From Tachinus rufipes (lineage: Eukaryota > Arthropoda > Insecta > Coleoptera > Staphylinidae): a stretch of 64,000 bases of DNA. The stretch is from positions 127,974,853-128,038,852 of the forward strand of contig OZ010741.1 of assembly GCA_963932245.1 (NCBI GenBank). Direction: 5' to 3'. This document shows, one piece after another, positions 54,896 to 64,000 of this stretch (position 1 is the first letter of the stretch; each line of letters starts with the position of its first letter). Below the pieces are notes generated by a model that saw only the letters and a list, made by a program, of their open reading frames with translations, was not told the origin of the DNA and did not search any database. The position numbers and the translations under genes are program-made.

Positions 54896-57752
54896 AACCT
54901 TTTTTTTTTGTGAAAAAAAAGTAAACAATCTTCATAGAGGTTGTGCCAGATTTGTTTGAAACGCTGCATTTTGTGCAACTGCCAGACGCCTACCAACTAA
55001 AAAAATTATTACCTTTTGGCATTTCTTTTTAGATACTTAGACCCATATATAGTTGACTTTGCTTGTCTTGCTATTTTTTCTTCTTCTTTCTTTTTTATGA
55101 TAGATATTGCTTCTATCACCTGCCAGTTTTCGGGGCTGTCTAGCATAATTTTGATAATATTGTTGATATTCAAAGTTGTTGACAGTTTTGATCTGACGGA
55201 TTTCTTAATTGTAGCTCATCTGTTGCAATAAAAGATTGTGTGTTCCAGGATGTCTACTATCATATAGTAGGCGCATGCATTTCATTTTATCTTCTTCATC
55301 TTTTTAGGTACAAAGCAAAACAACCGTGTTTTGTTAAGAATTGATTTAGGAAGTATCCCACGTCCCCGTGCTCCCATATGATCCACGGTCTTACCTTCTT
55401 GGTTAGGTGTCGGCTCCACCTTGCTTTTTTTTCCAATTCTCAATGGTCTTTTGTCTGGCGTTGTTTTTATTTTCTTTGCTGTTTTTATTGATTTGCTCTT
55501 TTGCCAGAACGTGTACTGGGATAACCTCTGCTACTTTCTGGATGGCTCTGGTAGACGTCCTATAAGCACTTGCGGTTCTAAATACTGATTTTTGTTGCAT
55601 TTTTTAAGTAGTTGCTTGTGGTTGGCCTTTTCAAGTTGTTTTTTTCCATATTTGAGCTTTGTAGAGCATAATGGACTTCACCACCAAGCTCATCAATCTT
55701 TGTTTTCCCGGTCCTGCTTCTTCCATGTTTGGCATCAAACGGTTTAATGCGTTTGCTGTTATTTCCGCTTTAGATGGTTCTACATATTCATGTTCCTCCC
55801 GATGTGTACTCCAGGAAACTTTACGATGTTTCGGATTTAGATTTTGCCCAGGCCATTACCTGTTTTAGCGTGTTTCTTCCGGCTATAACAACGGTCTTTG
55901 TTTTTTGGTGTTTTAAGGTTTAAGCGCTTTTTGTCTAGCCAATTGCCAATTTTCCAAATGGCTCATTCCGCCACCTCCTCTATAGTTTTCTCGCTTTTAC
56001 CGCAAACTACAACACTCAGATTGTCGGCAAAGCCAATCAGAGTTACGTCTTTGCTCAGATCCAGTTTCGTAATATAGATTCTACAACGTAGGGCCGAGAA
56101 TTGAGCCCTGTAAAACTTCACACGTCATTTCCATAACGCCTTCTTCTCTTATCTTTGTCCTTTAAGTAAGATGAGATTATTTTTTTTCTAGCATTTTTAT
56201 TATGCCTTTCCACGGAACGGAATTGAAGGCGTTTTTTACATCTAGTGTGAATAATGCGGCAAAGTTTTTTTGTGGTTTCTAGCTTTTTTAGCTAGCTCTT
56301 TCACTTGTTTTAAAGCATTTATCGCAGAGCGTTGTTTGCGGAACCAGTATTGGTTGCCTTCTAGTCCGCCTTTTGCTTCAATTTTGTTGTATAGTCTTTA
56401 GTTTATGACGTGCCCAAATAATTTTCCTATGGTGTTGAGAAGACAGAAGTCTGTATGCAAATTCTTGTACCTTTTTGACCGTCTTCCAGATAAGCGTAAA
56501 AGTTTTTTCTCTAAACAGTTTGTTAAATAAGTAAATAAGACAGCTTTTTCTGGTCTAATTTTTTTTTTGGCTACTTTTACTGTTTTGTTTGTTGTAAAGC
56601 TATACTGCCATTTGGCATTCTCATAGCATGGAAAATGTTTTTTTGGCTATGTCCAGTTGTTCCTTGTTGCTTAATTTAACCGGGCTACGTACTCCCAATT
56701 TGCTCGTAATTAGCTTATACTCAGTACCCTAGATGTCTTGGTCCACTTCTTTGCACAGTTTTGACCAACAATTTTTTTTGGAAACTTTGATTGCTTATTT
56801 AAGCTCCTTCTTTTTTTGTTTGTAAGTTGCACTTAGTTTGGATGTGAGTTGTTCATTTGGTGCTACTTTATTTGCCCTTGCTGAGCTTTGCCTTGCTTTA
56901 ATGCAGCTTTGACGTAGGCAGCAATATGTTTTGTCTACTAGAAAACTAGTCTTCTTTCAACCTTATCGTCTTTTATCCAAAAAGTCACATGCGTTTTTGA
57001 CAGCTATGTCTCATCTCTTGCTTTATAGGAAACAAAAAAGTAGTTTTTTGTTTCTTTTTAAAATGGCAATGTTTAGTGGTGCTGGTTTTTGATTGTTTAA
57101 TTCTGCTGCGTTTATATTCATAAAGATGTTCTTATGGTCACTGAGGTTTTTTGTCTCACTTACGTACCATTCTTGTATCTTTTTTCAAAGATTTTTGATG
57201 CAGAAAGACACAACCACGTAGGATCTTTTGCTGTTTTTTTTATAGGTTGGGGTATCCCCTAAGTTGAGCACTGAAAACCGTTAATCTTTAGATGGGCAAT
57301 GGTTGAGTCCGTTGGCTTTAATGTCTTTGCCCATGTCAAGCAAAAATTCTTTTAAGCTTTTGGTCGTTGTGTTGGGCAAATAACATGAGTAAATTGTTGT
57401 GTTACCTACCATTACCCAAACAAAACCTTTGCTGCCGCCTGTTTTAGTGACTTTTATGTGCCTGTCTGGTATAGAAATTTCCAAGTCCATGTTTTTGTTG
57501 GTTAACCACTTGGGATTGTTTTTGTCATCTTTTGGTTTAGTTTGGAAGACAATAGACAGGTTTGTACGCTTTTCTTTACATGTTTGCTTGTGAAGGTCCA
57601 CAGCCGCCCTACACATATTTAGATTTACTTGTAATATTTTCATAATGATGGCTTTAGGAAAGGTTTCTATCTTTGCCTTCTATCCAAAAGCGGATAACAG
57701 TTTAAAAAGAAAAAAAGAGTAGGAAAAGAAAAGGTAGTCTTATGCAGGAGGC
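54896..57752 (-). mobile_element. R1-clade (SART/TRAS-like) LINE on the minus strand, next to telomeric repeats, dead
   Basis: The minus strand starts ORF2 at 57643 with the endonuclease (MKILQVNLNMCRAAVDLHKQ) and runs through GDTPTY...RSYVVVSF...LSDH. Then come the linker (CWSKLCKEVDQDI near 56760), reverse transcriptase (CLLNTIGKLFGHVI; YWFRKQRSAINALKQVKELA) and the C-terminal blocks (FRTASAYRTSTRAIQKVAEV, near 55590; FLTKHGCFALYL). Many stops and indels. The 3'UTR motif TTTTTAGTTGGTAGGC (reverse of 54983-54997) and a poly(A)-like end near 54900-54920 follow. ORF1 is absent. Its 5' end lies about 110 bp from (TTAGG)n in the same orientation as the LINE at 34247. Confidence 0.85.
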
Positions 57753-57852
57753 ATACCTAACCTAACCTAACTTAACCTAACCTAACTTAACCTAACCTGA
57801 CCTAACCTAACTTAACCTAACCAAACCTAACCTAACCTATCATAACCTAACC
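57753..57852 (-). repeat. Telomeric-type (TTAGG)n array, minus orientation
   Basis: About 19 CCTAA/CTTAA units with some variants (CCTGA, CCAAA, CCTAT). It lies upstream of the minus-strand R1-clade LINE. No telomeric repeat is seen at the LINE's 3' end. Confidence 0.95.
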
Positions 57853-58915
57853 ATTACACTAGCTAGACTGTGATGTCTGTTTGGTGCTGTTACCTTGGTT
57901 GGTAGTCTGCCTCGACTGCATCAACTTTTTTTTTTGTGGTTTAAGAAAAGAATCTTCTAAACGCTGTTTAATTCACTCTCTGAAGAAGAATGTTTACAGA
58001 TTAAACTTTTTCTGGATTATGTCTAAAAGTTTAAGACCGTAAGGCTCATATACTTTTTGTTTGTGTTGTTGGTTAGGTTAGTAGAGTGGGGTTGTAGAGT
58101 AAGGCACTTTACGAAGCAATTATATTGATTGGTTTTTTATAGAAGTGTTTGTCACTCTGGCTTAGTAGCAAGTCTTGCCAAATCTGGCAAAGTTATCAAA
58201 GTACTTTTTGGCCAACATAATGTGTTGGCGCAGCAATGGAGTACCGAGTTTGTTACAAATTTTTTTATTGCCAACATACCATGAAGCTTTGACAAACCTT
58301 CTTAAAGTATGAGGATGGTGTACATCCGGATTTTGTCAAAAGTTTTTTTTGTCAATCTGGCTTTGTCTAAAAAGGACTGTACAAGTAAGTTCTTTATCAA
58401 AGGTAATATCCAGATACAGCATTGGACTACAAAATAGGAACGTCGTTCAGAAAAACTACTGAAGTTTTGCAGTTTAGAGTAGACCAGAAAGCATTGGTAA
58501 GCGGAGTAAAGAACTCGGTTTTGCTAAAAATTTTACTCAAGTTTGGCCAAAAATTGATGCTGATTTTTGTGTGGTTTGCCGTCAAGGAAAGTAACAAATA
58601 ATATGGTATAAGTTATTGACTATACAGCAACGTTGTTGTTTAGAGAATAGCCGTCTGTGTGTGAGGGTGGTTTTATTTTTCCATCACTCGTTTGTTTTTA
58701 ATTGCTTGATTTTTTGGTTTGCATTATAATTCAATCATGTTTGTCATAAAAAGTTTCTAAAACCTGAGTTTGGATGTTGTTGCCACCTAGCGTTGACTTG
58801 ATTCCCGTAGGTATCATAGTGAAAACGTCTTCCAGAAGTTAAAGATATTTTAATCTATAGCTTGCAGTGGTTAGGAACAAACTCGCAACTAAATGAATGA
58901 TTTTATGTAAATGGT
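57853..58915. other. Unique or degraded sequence, no gene
   Basis: TAAAAGTTTAAGACCGTAAG (58025) is echoed by TAAAAGTTTGAGACCGTTTA (61539), each followed by GCTCATA. A dispersed repeat is therefore present, but it is not recognised. Confidence 0.35.
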
Positions 58916-58930
58916 CTCTACGACCAGCTA

Positions 58931-58977
58931 GGCACATTGATGAGGGGTGCATACCTTGAAACACTAGTGTATGCGTC
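58931..58977 (+). ncRNA. Hammerhead-ribozyme-like motif (type I layout), core C3 mutated
   Basis: TTGATGA (58937-58943) matches the core CUGAUGA except for C3. GGGGT-GCAT-ACCTT (58944-58957) can form helix II with two G-U pairs. GAA follows (58958-58960). A-CA-CTAG-TG-T forms a short helix III ending in U16.1, and A58971 is at the cleavage position. TGCGTC pairs with GGCACA at 5 of 6 positions for helix I. A competing 12-bp hairpin (58943-58954 with 58969-58974 and 58982-58987) is at least as stable. C3 changed to U would be expected to abolish most activity. It may be a decayed copy or chance. Confidence 0.25.
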
Positions 58978-58987
58978 TCTCACCCCT

Positions 58988-59750
58988 TTGTTGACAAAGA
59001 GTTCTTAGTTAAATTCATTTTTGTTAATCTTATACTACATAATCATAATAAAAACGTTATTGAATTTTATAAAAACCACTAAGAGAATTTTACTGCTTTC
59101 AGAAATATTCAGTCGATTCTTATTGTAATTAATAATTAATTAAAATTTCAATATACAATTGCATAAATTATAATTATCATCTTTTCTACTTTATACGCAA
59201 AAAACTTAAGGTTAAATCTTGCACAAACAAGATAAAAATCGATTCAATATATTGTATTCAAGTTCAAATGCGCACTAATAAACTGCTTTTCTAATCCTAA
59301 TGCCACACATTTCTCCCTCTGTATATCATCATCCCATAAAAAGGATAATAGCGACTCCGCGAACGAATAAAAATCATATAAAATTGTTTACATATTCAAA
59401 ATCATTTAAGAGTCAACGACCTCCTATAACGAAGGAAACTGTCACAGGACGAGATTGCAGTACGGAAAGCTCGACTTTCACACATATTACAACTTTCTAC
59501 ATCCTAAAAAGCATTAAAAATGAACAATTTTAATAAATAAAAATAAATTTAATGTTTAAATAATTAATTCAATTTTACTGAAAGTTAAATTAATTGAATT
59601 AATTGATTTTTTTTAATTAAATAAATTTTTATTTATAATTAGAAAAATTTCAACTATTATTTTTAGTTATAATTTATAAAATTAAGTTGTTATTTTTATT
59701 AATTTTAATTTAATTGTCCAATTAACTACAGGGGTTGTTTTTCCCCAACT
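58988..59750. other. AT-rich spacer, no supported gene
   Basis: A 77-codon frame at 59300-59533 starts MPHISPSVYHHPIKRI. No signal, domain or splice context supports it. Confidence 0.35.
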
Positions 59751-59754
59751 GATA

Positions 59755-60250
59755 TCTAGTGTTGGTACAATTCGACGCCGACGTCTAGCTCCAGTGATGC
59801 TGGCGCCACCGCTAAACTCTTGCGGCGCCCTGAAATACTATCAATTTACGAGGCAGCCGAATGTCTTTAGAATAGTTTCATATTGTAGTTAAAATTAACG
59901 TAATACTGGATCTATTCGTTAAAGAGCTAGTAAAATTTTACGAACGCGTACTAAAAATCATAACATTAATGATTAGATTTTATTAATCATATTGATTATA
60001 TTTTTTTTTTTGCTTTCTATATCCTTCGTCCTCGGATAGGGGTAAGTTGTTTTTTATTGGGCGAGTTTATCGTTCCGGCTGAATATATATGTTTCTTGAG
60101 TGCTTGCGCCAACAAATTTATAAAAGTTCGTTTACTCTATTTTATTTTTTTCTATATCCATAAACATTCAGGCGCAGTGGCGTATCACCATAAATTCTAT
60201 TTAAATTGTTCCCAGCATTAGGACAGGGCAAGAACAATCATTATCTTCAT
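59755..60250. other. Unique GC-richer islands in AT-rich DNA
   Basis: 59755-59870 (ATTCGACGCCGACGTCTAGC; GATGCTGGCGCCACCGCTAA) and 60020-60250 (CTTCGTCCTCGGATAGGGGT; CGTTCCGGCTGAATATATAT; a CCCAGCATTAGGACAGGGC / GATGTGCTGGG inverted pair) are unlike the repeats around them. No frame is long enough to call. Confidence 0.4.
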
Positions 60251-62237
60251 AATAGATGAGGATGTGCTGGGTAATTTATATTCTTAATTGTTCTAGTTTG
60301 TTTATAGAGGAAATTTGTGTCTGTATTAAGAATGAATTATAGAAATTTTATCTAATATTTTATAAAATGTTAATCATAAAATTTTCAAACAAATTAAGTA
60401 AAAAAATAAATAGAATTTTTATTATTGCAAAAGTAGATATTTAAAATCTCTAATATTTAAAAGTTTTGATAATGTACTAATCAGAGTTTTAAAAAACTTG
60501 TTTTTAAGATCTGTTAAGAACTATCAAAAACCATAAAATTTTAAACATTTTTTTTAAACGTTTTTTTATATCTTTTAGTGTATTATAAAGATTAATGTTT
60601 ACAAAAATCATCTAAAACTTCCTAGTAGATCTTTCAAAATGCGTTTAATCCTATAAAAGTCTTAAAAAGTTTCTAAAATCTTTTTAGACCTGCAGAAAGC
60701 GTGGAAAAAGCTGTTTGGCATACCAAAACAGTGAAATAGAAAACTCGAAACTTTTCTGGTGCATCTTCTGTACAAGCGATTTGTCAAATTCTTTTTTGTA
60801 AATAACAAAACATAAGTAAAACATATTTTTTTGTTAATTTATACATTTCTGAACTAAGACTTGCGTTGGGAAGGTATGCTTTTAGGTTCTATAACCACAT
60901 CTAAAGTTAAATTGAGCGTTATCTTGGTTTTGTAAATGTTTTTAGAAATATTTTTAGAAATTAAGCTTTTTAGTTATAAAACAGTAACATTTTTTGGCGT
61001 TTGTTTTTTTGGAAAGTGTTACAAACGCAGATTTAAGCCAATCTGTTAGAATATGATCATCTTCTACAAATTACTTTTAAGTTCAGTCACGTAAGAATAC
61101 GAAAGTGGTGACTAAGATGGTTTAAAAATTATCTCCAAAACACCTTCAGTTGCCAGGTGTTGGAGGTGTGGCTATAACTGCTTTTGAAAACGTTGGGTTG
61201 TTGCTCAGCGAAGGAGACTCTCGTTGGCAATATGGGTTGATTGGTTCATGTCGGTTTTTGTTTTTGTGGTGTCCTCTGGTAAAGGTGCAAACCAGAAAAC
61301 AAGTTTACAACAGCTTTGGCCTAACCCAGAGGTATCTATTGTGTGTGGTGGTTGACAACACAATGCAAGGTGGTTCATGTCAAAAACTGCAGTATCTATG
61401 ATGGTGATAACCGGATGACCCAGACGTAATTTTTGTCTATGGTGGTCAGGGTGATGTTGGCACTATATGTTTTCTGCTTAGCTCTCGGAGTTTGACCGAC
61501 GGTTTGTTTTGTGGTTTCCCCCCAGGTGAATTGCTTAAAAGTTTGAGACCGTTTAGCTCATAGACCTTCCGTTTGATAGATTAGAAAAACAAAAACCAGT
61601 GTCAAAAGAGAGGAAATTGAGACGCCCTATAGGCTGAAGGAAGAGTAGGTAGGTAAATTAAGTGATGTTAATCAATTGATTAACCGGACGCTTATGTAGC
61701 AAAACTTTTTTGTCTTTGGCTTTGATGTGTCTGCGCAATGAAAGAATTTTGAGACAATTTTGGAACGACTGACGGTGAAAGTCAAGCATTTATAGAAACG
61801 GGAAACAAAAGTCTAAGATGCTATTGGAAAAGTGAGGCTCTGCCTACAAATCATTTCCTACACTTTTAAAAAGCCATTTTGATTGACGTTTTGTATGCGG
61901 TCCGTGTAAACTACATTAATTTTTATTATAAATTAAAACAGAAATGATCCACTGAAACTAGCATAAACTGTACCACACATTTGCTACCTTTAAATGCTAA
62001 TCAGATTTATCTGTTCTTATCTATTATGCCAAAGTATCAACATTAACAACAAATGCAAGCTGAGAAGAAACTAGTCTTTACTAGAATTTACACTTGCGTT
62101 ACTTGTTTTGCAGCTTTTGGGTGCTATTTAACACTCACAAAAAATACTTTTTCAGAATATAGAAAAGAATAAGATAAAGATTTTGAGATAAAAAAATGTA
62201 TTTGAAGTTTAGGCGGATCGATTTTTATCTGAATTTA
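60251..62237. other. AT-rich to GT-rich spacer, no supported gene
   Basis: 61140-61640 is richer in G/T and contains an 83-codon plus frame (61150-61401) without recognisable domains. It shares the AAAGTTTGAGACCG block with 58030. Confidence 0.35.
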
Positions 62238-62262
62238 ACTACTACTACTACTACTACTACTA
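62238..62262. repeat. (ACT)n microsatellite
   Basis: Seven to eight uninterrupted ACT units. Confidence 0.95.
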
Positions 62263-62809
62263 GCTACCAAGCTTTAAAACTTGAAAGTTTGGTTTATTCT
62301 TGAAAAATTGCATATTTTTGGGTTTTTAATTATTATAATTGTTGAGTATTATTTCAAAAATTTTGTTCATTAACATAAAATGTCAATAACAATTTTTGAG
62401 TATTTAATTGAGAGAAACGCAACTTTTTGCAATTTTATTTTTTGTTTAGTAGTCTTTGCAATTGCGGCATCATATAAACTCAATCTAAGCAAACAGTCTG
62501 AAAATAATTGTATATTTACTAAAATCAATTGCAAAGGAAAAACCTTTTTTTTATAGTAAATCAATTGACTTAGAATTAATTGCAGAAAATCAAATTGTTT
62601 TTAGAAGACTTTTAAATGATTTAGAATTAATTGCAAAGCAATATGTAGCAATTTTTTTTTAAATTTGAAGCCGGATTTTGATAATAGATTTAAAAAAATC
62701 TTGTTGCTTAGTATGGTCAGCATTATATTCTATACAAGTACTAATTGTAATTGTACTAAGAAATTTATTTGACACCTTTGAACTTGACATTCTGTTTTAA
62801 ATTATTAAA

Positions 62810-64000
62810 TGGCACCAATGGTTTGGAGGAATAAAATTGCTGAGTTTGATTAGCATTAACGTAAATTCTAGTAAGAACTGTCAAAATTCTTAAAAATCTA
62901 TGAAAAAGTGTGAGAAACTTTAAAAAAATATGAAAAATTGTAAAAATATATGAAAAAATGTAAAAATCTATGAGGAACTATCAATAAATGTGAGAAACTG
63001 TAAAAACTTATAAAAAAGTATCAATGTCTATTAGAAACTGTCAAAATTGACACACCATTAGTTTGGAGCAATTGCTGAGTTTGATTGGCATTAACGTACC
63101 TTTTAAAACACTATGCTCATGTGAAAAACAGTAAAAATTTATGAAAAAGTTTCAAAACCTTAGAAGAACTGTCAAAATCTTTAAAAATTTATGGAAAAAT
63201 GGCAACATTTATTTTGTCTAAACACGTGAGAAACTGTAAAAATTTATGAGAAACTGTCAAAACCTATGAGAAACTGTCAACAAATAGGAGAAACTGTAAA
63301 AGTTTATTAAAAAAATGTCAATATCTATGAGAAACTGTAAAAATCTATGAAAAAATGCAAAAATCTAAGAAGAACTGTCAAAATCCTTAAAAAATGTCAA
63401 CATTTATGAGAAACTGTCAAAAAACGTGAGAATCTGAAAAAATATATGAGAAACTGTCAACAAATGTGAAAAACTGTAAAAAAGTGTCAATATTTATGAG
63501 AAACTGTCAATATTGATGCACTATTACTTTAGAGCAATTTCTAAATTTGATTGGCATTAACGTATCTTTTAGATTACTATGCTCGTGTGAGAAACTGTAA
63601 AAATTTATAAAAAAAGTGCAAAAATCTATAAGAAACTGTAAAAAAAAACGTGAGAAACTGTTAAAATCTATAAAAAAGTTTCAAAATTTATGAAAAACTG
63701 TCAACAAATGTGAGAAACTGTAAAAACTTATATAAAAAGTGTCAATATCTATGAGAAACTTTCAAAATTGACAAACCATTGATTTAGAGCAATTACTGAG
63801 TTTGATTGGCATTAATGTACTTTCTAGAGCACTATGCTCATCTAAAATACTGTAAAAATCTATGGAAAAGTGCAAAAATCTAGGAAAAACTGTCAAAATC
63901 CTTAAAAATCTATAAAAAGTGTAAAATTTATGAGAAATGTGAGATACTATAAAAATCTATGAAAAACTGTAAAAACCTATGAAAAACTGTAAACAAATGT
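62810..64000. repeat. Higher-order repeat: short GAGAAACTGTAAAAATCTAT units within longer units
   Basis: Imperfect 20-30-bp units of (T/G)GAGAAACTGT(C/A)AAAATCTATGAA are punctuated by a longer box, GAGCAATTGCTGAGTTTGATTGGC-like, followed by ATTAACGTACCTTTTA. The long boxes lie near 62830, 63068, 63536 and 63786, i.e. spaced about 240, 470 and 250 bases. The array runs off the window's right edge. Confidence 0.85.

Noticed and set aside
59300..59533. 77-aa plus-strand frame
   Set aside because: No domain, signal or paralogue; chance frame in a unique stretch.
1..64000. tRNA and rRNA genes
   Set aside because: No tRNA A/B box pair with cloverleaf or rRNA-like block was recognised by eye; a dedicated tRNA scan was not possible here.

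Overview
The window looks like gene-poor, repeat-rich insect chromosome. It is AT-rich eukaryotic DNA with GT-AG introns and TATA/AATAAA signals. It carries insect-type (TTAGG)n telomeric repeats, non-LTR retrotransposons of the R1 and RTE type, Ty3/gypsy relics, MITEs and long satellite arrays. The order of insect cannot be fixed from the sequence alone. Several telomeric-repeat patches, retrotransposons sitting inside (TTAGG)n and dense satellites suggest a subtelomeric or formerly telomeric region; that is inference. No rRNA, tRNA, CRISPR or bacterial-type operon was seen. Layout, 1-17.8 kb: a decayed DUF7869-type gene (minus strand) is split by a young, internally deleted LTR retrotransposon with two identical 588-bp LTRs. 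Next come Harbinger-like MITEs, one group nested three deep at 9.9-12.8 kb. Two intact, paralogous 13-ankyrin-repeat genes (minus strand, about 8.3 kb apart) lie in a direct segmental duplication. Layout, 17.8-31.5 kb: degenerate repeats, then a satellite with a monomer of about 176 bp (22.0-27.95 kb). An RTE LINE with a 10-bp target duplication and a Jockey/CR1-type 3' end have inserted into it. A Ty3/gypsy pol relic follows. Layout, 31.5-46.3 kb: a large inverted repeat made of two satellite families. The left arm is interrupted by (TTAGG)n - R1-clade LINE - poly(A) - (TTAGG)n. The right arm is interrupted by 2.5 kb of A-rich repeats carrying CCTAA patches. Layout, 46.5-54.1 kb: a second inverted duplication carrying two paralogous small secreted-peptide genes that point away from each other. 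Their promoter, 5' intron and signal peptide are much more conserved than their mature peptides. Between them lie gypsy relics, a hairpin satellite and two related R1-clade LINE relics. Layout, 54.9-57.9 kb: a second telomere-associated R1-clade LINE, on the minus strand directly downstream of (TTAGG)n. Layout, 57.9-64 kb: no clear gene, a decayed hammerhead-ribozyme-like motif near 58.95 kb, a GC-richer island, and higher-order repeats at the end. The only genes that look intact are the two ankyrin genes and the two small secreted-peptide genes. Nearly everything else is transposon or satellite.
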